Below are positions 35,962 through 45,097 of a DNA stretch of 64,000 nt, piece by piece. The DNA is taken from positions 1 through 64,000 of the forward strand of contig CAZBAI010000004.1 in NCBI GenBank assembly GCA_964490175.1. Reading direction: 5' to 3'. Positions within the stretch are counted from its first letter, which is position 1; every line of letters begins with the position of its first letter. The notes beneath the pieces were generated by a model. It saw nothing but the letters and a program-made list of their open reading frames with translations, had not been told where the DNA came from and searched no databases. The position numbers and the translations under genes were made by a program. The stretch is from RGIG3077 sp964490175 (GTDB lineage: Bacteria; Bacillota; Clostridia; Oscillospirales; Ruminococcaceae).

Positions 35962-37521
35962 TCAGTTTGAAGTGCTGCCACTGTTGCCGAAAAGCGTTTC
36001 AATATCATATCTTGTGTCGGAATCGTCATAACTTCCGCCTCGATATCTGTACCATATATCGGGATACAGCGGGTTATCGTTATATTCATATCCGTCAACA
36101 TAATCATATCCGGTTTCGCCGTCACGCAATTCTCTTGCGACAACGACCAGTCTTGAATCGGCAAAATCAGTTGCGCAGGTTGAAAGGGTCACCATTTTTT
36201 CGCCGTATTCAACATCTATATACGTGTCGTACATCGAGCGCTTTTTGCAATTGCTGACATAGGTTTGAAAATCAAGCTCATCTGTAAATTCAATTTCGTT
36301 CTGATATCCCCAAACCTCGCCGGAGGATTCTTCGGTGTTGGTGATGAACACCGCAAAAATCACATATTCATACGAATAATAGTTGCTGGAAAGCTTAATT
36401 ACCGGGTGCTCACGCAAAAACCTTATCGTGCCGAAATTGGTTTTGTACTGGTCAAGATCGCCGAACATTGAATTTGTTTTTGTATCATGACCGTATATCA
36501 CCAAATTGTCCGAGCGGCGGTTGTGTGTAAGCGTGCATCTGTAATCGGCATAAATACAGCCGTAATCGTCATCTTCTCCGTAAATATCCCTTTTAAGGTA
36601 ATAATTATTGTCATCGGCTTGAAGAACAGGCAGGTCAATATGCGTATTTTCAATTTCTATCCAGCCGATAACATCGTTATTCAGCTCATAAAAATACTCC
36701 TGACTGCGCAGCATCGGCGGAATGTAATCGTCATCAAGCGAAACATTCGGCGCAGACGAAGTGCCGTCATCGGTCTTATCCTCTCTCTCAAGCTGCTCGT
36801 GCATATCCGCCAACGACTGGTTTTTCTTTTCCGAATCCTGTGTGCTTTTGTGATACTCGGCTATTACATAAACGCAGGCTATCATAACAATCAGCGCTAC
36901 CAACAAAATCATCTTTCTGATGATTTCAAAGGCGCTGTCGCCGCCCCACGGAATGAATTTTTTCAAAAACCGTGCCACGGGATTTTTCGGCTCATACTTT
37001 TTCTTTTTAGCCCCCGTCCCTTTTTTTCGGTCGATTTTTTCCGCCTTTTTTGTTTTTTTATCTGTATTTTCGCCGCCGTCAATCTTTATTTCGTGCGCAG
37101 GCGTGCTTTTTTCGTTTTCTTTATATTCATCACGCTCGATATTTTCAGCGTCATTATCAAATTCAGCACCGTCATCATGAACGTTTCGGCTAATCTTCGC
37201 AGAATCCGCCTGATTTATAATACGTGCCACGGTGTCGTCCAGCTCATAGGGCTTTTTAGCGGGCTTTGCCGCCATTTTTTTGCCCTCGTCGGTCGAAGCG
37301 CTCTGCCTGAGGATTTCGGAGATTTCGTCCTCGTCATCTTTAATGGTCACAACAAATTTTTTCTTTTCCGAAACATTTTTTGCCGAATCGCCTTTTGCGC
37401 TTTGAAGCGTATGCACGGCTTTAGGTGCGGCTTTAACGGGCGTTTTCGGCACATTCCCCGAAACATCCGGCGGCAAATCATACGATTTGATTTTTACTTC
37501 AATTCTCTTTTTTTGTTCCAT
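35962..37521 (-). CDS. srtB: Class B sortase with long cytoplasmic tail
   Basis: A 519-residue sortase, about twice the usual length. Residues 1-200 are cytoplasmic, low complexity and rich in Lys, Asp and Glu. A membrane anchor spans 204-222. The catalytic domain (about 270-465) has His345 in VIYGHD, Cys449 in TLSTC and Arg457 in DSRLVVVAR, with the IGWIEIENTHIDLPV start of class B. A 50-residue Tyr/Asp-rich tail follows outside. Class B sortases join proteins to the cross-bridge or build pili. It heads the operon srtB-ligase-racemase-asnB. Confidence 0.9.
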   Translation of the reverse strand: MEQKKRIEVKIKSYDLPPDVSGNVPKTPVKAAPKAVHTLQSAKGDSAKNVSEKKKFVVTIKDDEDEISEILRQSASTDEGKKMAAKPAKKPYELDDTVARIINQADSAKISRNVHDDGAEFDNDAENIERDEYKENEKSTPAHEIKIDGGENTDKKTKKAEKIDRKKGTGAKKKKYEPKNPVARFLKKFIPWGGDSAFEIIRKMILLVALIVMIACVYVIAEYHKSTQDSEKKNQSLADMHEQLEREDKTDDGTSSAPNVSLDDDYIPPMLRSQEYFYELNNDVIGWIEIENTHIDLPVLQADDNNYYLKRDIYGEDDDYGCIYADYRCTLTHNRRSDNLVIYGHDTKTNSMFGDLDQYKTNFGTIRFLREHPVIKLSSNYYSYEYVIFAVFITNTEESSGEVWGYQNEIEFTDELDFQTYVSNCKKRSMYDTYIDVEYGEKMVTLSTCATDFADSRLVVVARELRDGETGYDYVDGYEYNDNPLYPDIWYRYRGGSYDDSDTRYDIETLFGNSGSTSN

Positions 37522-37587
37522 TTAATTTTTTGCTTTCTCCTTTCGCACAGATTTGTTCCACACATTGCAAGCATCGCAAGCACATTT

Positions 37588-37617
37588 ATTTTACTACAAA
37601 ACAGGGCGCATTGTCAA
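37588..37617 (-). promoter_or_regulatory. Promoter of the srtB operon
   Basis: Minus strand consensus TTGACA (37612-37617), 18-base spacer, TAAAAT (37588-37593), with AAAGGAG before the srtB start. Confidence 0.75.
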
Positions 37618-37642
37618 CATATTTTACTCAATCAAACGCAAA

Positions 37643-37682
37643 ATCCTCTTTGGAAAATTTTTTCGAAATTTCCAAAGAGGAT
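37643..37682 (-). terminator. Terminator after the P-type-ATPase-like gene
   Basis: A perfect 14-bp stem, ATCCTCTTTGGAAA (37643-37656) with its complement (37669-37682), and a 12-base loop. The minus strand continues with TTTTGCGTTTG. Confidence 0.75.
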
Positions 37683-37695
37683 GTGTATACAAAGG

Positions 37696-40323
37696 TCAAT
37701 GCCGGCGCAGAGTTATCATCATGAACGAAAGCACCGTCCATATCAGATTATACAGCAAGAGCATCGTTGCGTTTATCTGCGAAAATTTGCCCATAATAAC
37801 AAACATCAGGCAAAGCAGCGCGCCGAGAATCGCACCGGATATCTGCATAACCATGCCCATTAAAGCGGTTTTTTTAACTCGCTTTGCGCTGATAATCAGC
37901 GAAGCCATCGAAGATATTCTTCCCGAGCAAACCATGCCCGAGCTGAGCCTCGGTATGTAATCGGTTTCTTCTTCAAAAACCTTATGCATTCTAAACGGCA
38001 TAATTTTGAGCATATCTTCGGGAATGTCGAACAAATCCGATATCCCCGAAACGGAAAGCAACGAATCGACAGAGCGCAAAACAATGCACACATCTTCGGC
38101 GCAAAGCCTGCGCAGCCATTTTTTCACTTCAAGACTTGCGTTGATTTCAACAATGAAAAGTGCGGCAAGATTGCCCGAAACGGAAAGATAAACCGCCGAT
38201 TTATTTTTATCGGTATATTCCTTTTCCTTTGCCTTTGAGGGAATCCCCTCAACGCTGTGATTAAGCATAAGCTCACGGTTTCCCAGCAAAATCCTGCGGT
38301 TGTCAATCCAGCCGCAAAGCCCCATAGAATCTTCATACACATAATTTTCAACATGGCTCAGCATTTCGGTTTTGCCGACGATAACGTCATAAAACATATG
38401 CTTTAAAATACTGTCGGACTGGCTTGTAAGGCTTGCCGCTTCGATAATCGCCTCATCAATTTTCGTATCGGAAAACACCTTTATTGCGTGCAGCGTCACC
38501 GTTCCCTGAGGGAAAAGCTTTGAAGCGTCAATCATAATCGAATTTGTTTCGGCAAAATCCTCAACGCTTTGATAGCCTAAAAGCGCCCCCGAAGATTCAA
38601 CCAATTTTTTCGACGCTTCGCCGAGAGGCAAATTCACCGTAAACGGCAAAGCAAAGCACGCCACAGCACACATACACATTGTGAATATCGAAAGTGCGAC
38701 ATAAAGCATATCGCCTGCAACGCCGTCCCACACAACGCATGAAATTACAGCGCAAAGCGCCGAAACGCCCATTGCGACAGGCACTGCTATTTTGCAAAAT
38801 TTGTCGCTTATATCCGAGGAATACGAATGCTTTTTAAAATCCTCCAAAAACTCGGTTCGGCGCATTGTAACAAGTGCGGGAATATCTGTCAGAGCGCCAC
38901 GGGTTATCTGACCGGCACGTTCCTCATCGCCGACAAAGGTCAGCGCATGGCGTTCACTGTCGCCTGTGATATAGTTGAAATTTCGCCGAACACGGTTTAT
39001 GATAAGCAATTTGCCGACCGCATTGAAAAACAGCGCAAAAATCGCAACATTTATGTAGATATGGGTCAAACCGTTTATCAGCGTATAATTTCTGAAACTG
39101 AACATAAGTGCGCTAAGTGCGGCGCTTATACTTACAACGGCTGTCAAACTGTCAACATCGGCATTTCGTGAAAACAGCTTTTTCAATCCGCTTGAAACGG
39201 AAGAATAGCTGACAAAAATCGCCAAAATGCACAGTGCCACCTGCAAAAAAATATAACTTGACTGCTGTGATTCGCCCCCAAAGCCTATCATACTGAAACC
39301 GTAATCGATTGCAGCGCTCGCATAAGCGCTGATAACGCCGAGAAATGCCAGCACAATGAGCCTGATATACATTGTCGCTCTGATTTCGCTTATCTCGGCA
39401 AGAATTGCAGGTGCGTCCTCAAAGCGCTTAAATTCGGCGTTTTCTTCTGCTTTTTCGGAACTTTCGGTATCATCGCTGTCCTTATCAAGCAAAAATTGCG
39501 ATATTTTGCGCTTTCGCCTTTCTTCAAGCGCTTTGCGCTTTTCCTCCTCGGTAGCGTTCTCGTCGATTTCGATTCTGTCGGTAAAGGGCTCGACCTTTTG
39601 CTTTATATTCAGCTCAACGTCCTCAACCCTTTTCCTTTCGACAGGCTCTGCCTGCTTCGGCGGGCGCTGTTTTGAAAGCGCCTCATACATTTGAGTATGC
39701 TCGCTTTCGGCGTCAGTCCTCTTGAGTCCTTTTGACCGCTTTGACGGCTCCCACGGTTTTGGAAGCTTCTTTTGCGGTTGATTTTCCGCCGTTGGATTCT
39801 GCTCTTGATTCTGTGTTTGATTTTGTGACGACTTTAACTCGTGCTCTTTTGGTGCCGAAACCGTTTTGACATTCGGCTCTGCGGTTGGTTTCTCCTCGCT
39901 GAGCTGTTGTCTTGCTGTCGATGCATTCGTCGTCCGATGTATTGCCTCGGCAGACTTCGTAGGCGGTTTCGGCTGGGATTTTTTTGGCGAAAAGCTCCTT
40001 TCGCCGTCATATGCGGCGCTGTCGCCCTCCGATGATTTAGCAGGCTGAATCCTTTTGATTTCCGCTGTGGCATAAACTTTTTTATGCTCACGCTTTGTCA
40101 CATCCTGTGATTCGCTCTGCGCTTTTGCAACATCCTTTATCGGCTCTTTATGTTCATTTCCCGAAGCCGAGGATTTGGCAACCGCCTTTACGGAAATAAT
40201 TTTATCCGTTTGAGATTGCCCTAAAAGCTCATCCAAATCAAAGGATTCAAGCTTTTTACTCTTAGCGCTGCTTTTGGGATATTCATTTAAAATATCATCA
40301 ATAGAAAAAGAATCTTTTCCCAT
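37696..40323 (-). CDS. Degenerate P-type ATPase-like membrane protein with long disordered N-terminus
   Basis: An 875-residue protein. Residues 1-315 are charged and low complexity, opening with SFSIDDILNEYP. From about 318 membrane segments follow in the order of a heavy-metal (P1B) ATPase, ending with a paired segment near the C-terminus. The phosphorylation site aligns at IMIDASKLFPQG: Asp599 is kept but the invariant DKTGT is DASKL. The nucleotide-domain His-Pro and the GDGxNDxP hinge are not found; VCSGRISSMASL stands in that place. It should therefore not pump by the normal cycle. Follows rlmB by 18 bases and shares its promoter. Function unknown; a receptor-like or scaffolding role is speculation. 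Confidence 0.75.
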   Translation of the reverse strand: MGKDSFSIDDILNEYPKSSAKSKKLESFDLDELLGQSQTDKIISVKAVAKSSASGNEHKEPIKDVAKAQSESQDVTKREHKKVYATAEIKRIQPAKSSEGDSAAYDGERSFSPKKSQPKPPTKSAEAIHRTTNASTARQQLSEEKPTAEPNVKTVSAPKEHELKSSQNQTQNQEQNPTAENQPQKKLPKPWEPSKRSKGLKRTDAESEHTQMYEALSKQRPPKQAEPVERKRVEDVELNIKQKVEPFTDRIEIDENATEEEKRKALEERRKRKISQFLLDKDSDDTESSEKAEENAEFKRFEDAPAILAEISEIRATMYIRLIVLAFLGVISAYASAAIDYGFSMIGFGGESQQSSYIFLQVALCILAIFVSYSSVSSGLKKLFSRNADVDSLTAVVSISAALSALMFSFRNYTLINGLTHIYINVAIFALFFNAVGKLLIINRVRRNFNYITGDSERHALTFVGDEERAGQITRGALTDIPALVTMRRTEFLEDFKKHSYSSDISDKFCKIAVPVAMGVSALCAVISCVVWDGVAGDMLYVALSIFTMCMCAVACFALPFTVNLPLGEASKKLVESSGALLGYQSVEDFAETNSIMIDASKLFPQGTVTLHAIKVFSDTKIDEAIIEAASLTSQSDSILKHMFYDVIVGKTEMLSHVENYVYEDSMGLCGWIDNRRILLGNRELMLNHSVEGIPSKAKEKEYTDKNKSAVYLSVSGNLAALFIVEINASLEVKKWLRRLCAEDVCIVLRSVDSLLSVSGISDLFDIPEDMLKIMPFRMHKVFEEETDYIPRLSSGMVCSGRISSMASLIISAKRVKKTALMGMVMQISGAILGALLCLMFVIMGKFSQINATMLLLYNLIWTVLSFMMITLRRH

Positions 40324-40341
40324 TACGCAAACCCTTTCATC

Positions 40342-41091
40342 TTATTTATTCAATCTTTGTCTTACAGCTTCGTATATAAGCACCGAAGCCGCAACCGAAG
40401 CATTCAGCGAATTGATTTTTCCGTTCATCGGAATGCTCACTATACCGTCGCATTTTTCCTTTACAAGCCTGCCCATGCCGAAGCCCTCCGAGCCGATTAC
40501 CAAAGCAACAGCGCCTTTAAGGTCGGTATGATAGCAGCTTTCGCCGTCCATATCCGCACCGAATACCCAAACGCCGTTTTTCTTCAAAAGCTCAATTGCT
40601 CCGACAAGATTCGGCACTCTCGCAACGGGCAGCCAGCTTGCAGCCCCTGCCGAGGTTTTGTGCACCGTCAAATTCAGCGTTGCACTGCGCCTTTTCGGAA
40701 TGATGATACCGTCGGCACCCGCCGACTCGGCTGTTCTGATAATTGCGCCCAGATTATGAGGGTCCTCAATTTCATCGCATATAATTATAAACGGATTTGT
40801 ACCTTTTTTTCTTGAAACTTCAAGAAGCTCCTCTACGCTGACATAATGTGCGCACGAAACCTGTGCCGCAACGCCCTGTGCATTTTTGCCGCCGACAAGG
40901 CGATTGAGCTTTGCACTGTCAACATCTTTAACGGTTGCGCCTTTTTCTTTCGCAAGCTTTATCAGTGCGCCGAGATCCTTACCGGGCGCAACATAAACCG
41001 TATCAATCGGTCTGTCGGCTTTAAGCGCTTCAGTGACGGCGTTTTTCCCGACGATAATGCTTGGGACTTCGTTTTTTTCAATACTGTCCAT
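40342..41091 (-). CDS. rlmB: 23S rRNA (guanosine-2'-O)-methyltransferase, RlmB/TrmH family
   Basis: A 249-residue SpoU-family methyltransferase with a small N-terminal L30e-like RNA-binding part (IIVGKNAVTEALKADRPIDTVYVAPG) and the trefoil-knot SAM domain: DEIEDPHNLGAIIRTAESAGADGII, LVIGSEGFGMGRLV and IPMNGKINSLNASVAASVL. These are the three diagnostic motifs. It methylates G2251 in E. coli; related TrmH-family targets are possible. It is the first gene of the transcript with the P-type-ATPase-like protein. The ribosome binding site is weak. Confidence 0.93.
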   Translation of the reverse strand: MDSIEKNEVPSIIVGKNAVTEALKADRPIDTVYVAPGKDLGALIKLAKEKGATVKDVDSAKLNRLVGGKNAQGVAAQVSCAHYVSVEELLEVSRKKGTNPFIIICDEIEDPHNLGAIIRTAESAGADGIIIPKRRSATLNLTVHKTSAGAASWLPVARVPNLVGAIELLKKNGVWVFGADMDGESCYHTDLKGAVALVIGSEGFGMGRLVKEKCDGIVSIPMNGKINSLNASVAASVLIYEAVRQRLNK

Positions 41092-41134
41092 ATAATCTTG
41101 TGATAACCCTTTTTAATAAATTACAATCAATTAT

Positions 41135-41163
41135 ATAATAGCACAAATCTTTGCATTTTACAA
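41135..41163 (-). promoter_or_regulatory. Promoter of rlmB
   Basis: Minus strand TTGTAA (41158-41163), 17-base spacer, TATTAT (41135-41140). Confidence 0.65.
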
Positions 41164-41256
41164 GAGGTTTGGCAAAAACAATTCTCATTTTATTTTCCGC
41201 TATTTTTAAAATTGCCCGAAAAGACTGAAATTTCGCTGATTTTCGTCAAAGCAAAT

Positions 41257-43797
41257 TTATGTCTTTGCTTCAAACCATGTGTTGCCGATGCCAACCTCGG
41301 CAACAAGAGGAACACGCAAGTTTACCGCTTTGCACATCTCTTCAACAAGAATTTTCGATGCCGCTTCTGCGCAATTTTGCGCCGCTTCGATAATCAGCTC
41401 ATCATGAACCTGAAGCACGATTTTTGCGTCAATATCTTCGCTTTTCAGCCTTTTGTAAATGTTTACCATTGCGATTTTTATGATATCGGCGGCGCTGCCT
41501 TGAATCGGCGCATTCATTGCGGCACGTTTTCCGAAAGATTGCACATTTTTATTCGTTGCCGTAATTTCGGGAATATAGCGCCGCCTGCCGAACATCGTGG
41601 TGATATATCCGCATTTTGAAGCTTCGCTTACGGTTTTGTCCATATATTGCTTTATTTTCGGATAATTTTCAAAATAATCTTTTATATATTTATCCGCCTG
41701 CGAAACAGTCGTGCCGATATCTTTTGAAAGGGAAAACGCCCCTATACCGTAAATTATGCCGAAATTAACCGCCTTTGCGGCATTGCGCATTTCCTTGGTG
41801 ACCATCATCAGCGGCATGCCGAACACCGCCGCTGCGGTTGAAGCGTGAATATCTTCACCGTCGGCAAATGCCCTTATCATATTTTCATCGCCGCAGATAT
41901 GCGCCATAAGCCGAAGTTCAATCTGACTGTAATCGGCGTCAATCAGCACCGCACCGTCACCGGATTTAAAAAATTTGCGCATATTCCTGCCAAGCTCTGT
42001 TCTCACGGGGATATTTTGCATATTCGGCTCTGTCGAAGAAATTCTGCCCGTACGTGTTTCCGTCTGTTTAAAGTTTGTGTGGATTCTTCCGTCGGGCATA
42101 ACGGTTTTAAGCAGCCCTTCAACATATGTTGAATTAAGCTTTGTCAGCTTGCGGTATTCAAGCACAAGCGGCACTATCGGGTGGCGGTTTGAAAGCTTTT
42201 CAAGCACTTCGGCATTGGTGGAATAGCCTGTTTTCGTTTTTTTGCCAAACGGCAAATCAAGCTTTTCAAAAAGCACTTCACCCAATTGCTTCGGAGAAGC
42301 TATATTAAAATTGCATTCGGCATATTCAAAAATGCTCTGCTCAACCTGTGCAATGCGCATTTTTAGCATCGCCCCGAAATCATCAACGCCTTTTGTGTCA
42401 ACCCTAACCCCGATATGCTCCATTGAGGCAAGCACCTTTGTAAGCGGCTGCTCAATATCATACAAAAGCTCCTCCATATTGCAGTCGCAAAGCTCTTTTT
42501 TCAAAACATCGCTCAATTCAAACAGCGAATATACTTCGGCAAAATCACCCAACTTATCAAAGTAATTGCATGAAAACGATGCGCAAAGCTCTTTTATGCC
42601 GTAATTTACGGGTGCGGATTTTAAAAGATAAGCGCAGATTTCGCAGTCAAACGCAACGTTTTCGGCTTCAAATCCAAGCGAAAACGCCTTTTTGTATATA
42701 GCTTTTGCGTTAAAGCACAGTGCGTTTTCGCAGTTTTTCAAAACCGTTTCGATTAAAGCTTTGTCATCGATTTCAAACGCATATTTTCCTTGACATATAT
42801 ATAGTATATCATTTTTCAGATTCATTGCAAATTTTGCGGAAAAATCAAGCGCATCAATCTCTTTTTTTCGTTCAAGCTCCGGCGCTTCGGCGCAAGTCGG
42901 CGAATCTTCGTCAATGCAGGCGGATTCTTTCGGCAAATTTTGCGAAATTTGCATTTTTTCCATAAGCTTAAACATTTCAAGCTCGCTCAAAAGCTCGCAA
43001 AGCGCTTCCTCATTTCGCTGCTTTGGAACATACGCCGAAATATCTTCGCAAATCGGCGCATTTGTGACTATGGTTGCAAGCCATTTGCTCATAAAAGCGT
43101 CGCTTTTGCCGTTTTCAAGCTTTGCTTTAAGCGATGCTGTCAGCTTAATATTTTCAATATTTTCATATATATTTTCAACTGTTCCGTGCTCGCAAATAAG
43201 CGCCGAGGCGGTTTTTTCGCCAACGCCCGCAACGCCCTTGATATTGTCGGAGCTATCACCCATAAGCGCCTTTAAATCAATCAAATTTATCGGCTCGAAG
43301 CCGTAATCGTCAAAAAAGCGTGCACGGTCATATATTTTCGTTTCCTTATTTCCGGCAAGATATACAGTCACCTTATCGCTTACAAGCTGCAGCGAATCTC
43401 TGTCACCGGTCAGCACAACGCATTCATCACCGCTTTGAGTTGCAATTCTCGCAAGTGTTCCGAGAATATCGTCAGCCTCAAAGCCTTCGCATTCAAGCAC
43501 CGCAACGCCGAGCTTTTCAAGCAAATCTTTAACAATCACAAGCTGCTGTGCAAGTTCGTCGGGCATACCTTTTCGGTTTGCCTTATAGGTATCGACCGCC
43601 TTGTGCCGAAACGTCGGCTTGCGCATATCAAACGCAATCGCAACGCAATCGGGCTTTATCAGCGCCATATTTTTCATATATATATTCATAAATCCGAAAA
43701 CTGCATTTGTGTAAACGCCGTTTTTGTTCGACAAAGGCTTTACGCCGTAAAACGCACGGTTGAGAATGCTGTTTCCGTCAATAGCAAGCAATTTCAT
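41257..43797 (-). CDS. polA: DNA polymerase I
   Basis: An 846-residue family A polymerase for repair and Okazaki fragment processing. The N-terminal 5' nuclease has DGNSILNRAFYG, GFEADDILGT and GDSSDNIKGVAGVGEKTA. The middle 3'-5' exonuclease domain is present only as a shrunken, degenerate fold without clear DEDD acidic residues, as in Bacillus PolA, so proofreading is unlikely. The polymerase motifs are DADYSQIELRLMAH (A), AAKAVNFGIIYG (B) and LQVHDELIIE (C). AAAGGAACGG precedes the ATG; a TATAAT lies upstream at 43836-43841 with no good -35. Confidence 0.96.
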   Translation of the reverse strand: MKLLAIDGNSILNRAFYGVKPLSNKNGVYTNAVFGFMNIYMKNMALIKPDCVAIAFDMRKPTFRHKAVDTYKANRKGMPDELAQQLVIVKDLLEKLGVAVLECEGFEADDILGTLARIATQSGDECVVLTGDRDSLQLVSDKVTVYLAGNKETKIYDRARFFDDYGFEPINLIDLKALMGDSSDNIKGVAGVGEKTASALICEHGTVENIYENIENIKLTASLKAKLENGKSDAFMSKWLATIVTNAPICEDISAYVPKQRNEEALCELLSELEMFKLMEKMQISQNLPKESACIDEDSPTCAEAPELERKKEIDALDFSAKFAMNLKNDILYICQGKYAFEIDDKALIETVLKNCENALCFNAKAIYKKAFSLGFEAENVAFDCEICAYLLKSAPVNYGIKELCASFSCNYFDKLGDFAEVYSLFELSDVLKKELCDCNMEELLYDIEQPLTKVLASMEHIGVRVDTKGVDDFGAMLKMRIAQVEQSIFEYAECNFNIASPKQLGEVLFEKLDLPFGKKTKTGYSTNAEVLEKLSNRHPIVPLVLEYRKLTKLNSTYVEGLLKTVMPDGRIHTNFKQTETRTGRISSTEPNMQNIPVRTELGRNMRKFFKSGDGAVLIDADYSQIELRLMAHICGDENMIRAFADGEDIHASTAAAVFGMPLMMVTKEMRNAAKAVNFGIIYGIGAFSLSKDIGTTVSQADKYIKDYFENYPKIKQYMDKTVSEASKCGYITTMFGRRRYIPEITATNKNVQSFGKRAAMNAPIQGSAADIIKIAMVNIYKRLKSEDIDAKIVLQVHDELIIEAAQNCAEAASKILVEEMCKAVNLRVPLVAEVGIGNTWFEAKT

Positions 43798-43980
43798 ATC
43801 AAAAACCGTTCCTTTAAAAATTATCTTTAAATCATATTATACCAAAATAAATTTAAAAAGGCTATACACATTTCAAATTTTATGTTAAAATAAATTCGGC
43901 GCTCTATTCCGCCGCTTTTCACATTCTGCGCATATTGACCGAATGCGGCTATTCTTTGCGCATTTTTTCGGAGATTTAAA

Positions 43981-44985
43981 ATGGAACAATACACACATAT
44001 AGGCAATATAAAAATCAAAAAAACCGCCGTACTCGCACCGATGGCGTCCGTTTCCGACACAGCGTACAGGCTTTTAAACAAAAATTTCGGGGCAAGCCTT
44101 GTATACAGCGAAATGGTTTCGGCAAAAGCGGTCACATATATGGACAAAAAAACCTTTGAACTTTGCAAAATTTTGCCGCAAGAGCGCCCTTTTGCCTTGC
44201 AGCTGTTCGGAAACGACCCTCAAACAATGGCAATTGCCGCAAAAATGTGTATGCAGTTTTCTCCCGATATAATTGACATAAACATGGGCTGCCCCGTGCC
44301 GAAAGTTGCCGGAAACGGCTGTGGCAGTGCGCTGATGAAAAATCCGCAGCTTGCCGCCAAAATCGTAAAGGCGTGCAAAGAAGCGGTTTCGATTCCGATA
44401 ACCGCAAAAATCAGGGCAGGCTGGGATGAAAACTCCATAAACGCCGTTGAAACAGCGCAGACTCTCGAAGAAGCGGGCGTTGATGCAATTGCCGTGCACG
44501 GGCGCACAAAATCGCAGATGTATTCGGGAAAATCCGATATAAATATCATAAAGGCGGTAAAGCAAGCGGTTTCGGTTCCGATAATCGGCAACGGCGATGT
44601 AAAAAGCGCCGAAAACTGCATTGATATGTACGAAAAAACGGGCTGTGACCTTGTAATGGTCGCAAGGGGCAGCTACGGCAATCCGTGGATTTTTCAAAAC
44701 ATAGAGCAAGCTATGCTTAAAAAGCCGATATATACCCCAACTCTTGAGCAAAGGCTTGAAACCATGCTTTGGCATTTTTCAAAAATAATCGAATTTAAAG
44801 GCGAGGCAAGAGGAATGCACGAAGCTCGAAAGCACGCCGCATGGTATATAACCGGAATGGCAGGTGCGGCGAAATTTCGGGCACGTTGTTATACGCTTTC
44901 GTCATATGCGCAAGCCAAAGAGCTTGCCGACGAATATCTCGAATATGTAAAAAGCCACTGCGGCAAAGAAGAATACAGCGGATAA
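43981..44985 (+). CDS. dusB: tRNA-dihydrouridine synthase
   Basis: A 334-residue flavin enzyme that reduces uridine in the tRNA D-loop. It has the APMASVSDTAYR start, DINMGCPVPKVAGNGCGSALM with the catalytic Cys, the FMN-binding HGRTKSQMYSG and the NGDVKSAEN and VARGSYGNPWIF segments, all typical of the DusB branch. GGAGA precedes the ATG. It stands alone between divergent polA and convergent GH5, ending in a bidirectional terminator. Confidence 0.95.
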   Translation: MEQYTHIGNIKIKKTAVLAPMASVSDTAYRLLNKNFGASLVYSEMVSAKAVTYMDKKTFELCKILPQERPFALQLFGNDPQTMAIAAKMCMQFSPDIIDINMGCPVPKVAGNGCGSALMKNPQLAAKIVKACKEAVSIPITAKIRAGWDENSINAVETAQTLEEAGVDAIAVHGRTKSQMYSGKSDINIIKAVKQAVSVPIIGNGDVKSAENCIDMYEKTGCDLVMVARGSYGNPWIFQNIEQAMLKKPIYTPTLEQRLETMLWHFSKIIEFKGEARGMHEARKHAAWYITGMAGAAKFRARCYTLSSYAQAKELADEYLEYVKSHCGKEEYSG

Positions 44986-45029
44986 ACCTATCGAAAATCA
45001 TTGAAAAATAAGCGATGCGTCAGGCAATC

Positions 45030-45068
45030 AAAAATCTCCCCGGTGTGATAAACCGAGGAGATTTTTTA
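45030..45068. terminator. Bidirectional terminator between dusB and the first GH5 gene
   Basis: AAAAATCTCC pairs with GGAGATTTTTT across a loop of about 19 bases, with A and T runs on the two sides. Confidence 0.85.
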
Positions 45069-45097
45069 TTAAAGCATATATTTTTAACCGAAAACGC

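Noticed and set aside
36487..37863. A 458-codon open frame on the plus strand
   Set aside because: It lies antisense to srtB and shows His/Phe/Ile-rich shadow composition without motifs or a ribosome binding site.
41257..43797. An active proofreading exonuclease in polA
   Set aside because: The middle domain lacks recognisable DEDD acidic residues, as in other Gram-positive PolA proteins.
44074..44775. A 233-codon open frame on the minus strand
   Set aside because: It is antisense to dusB and is a shadow of the strongly biased codons there.
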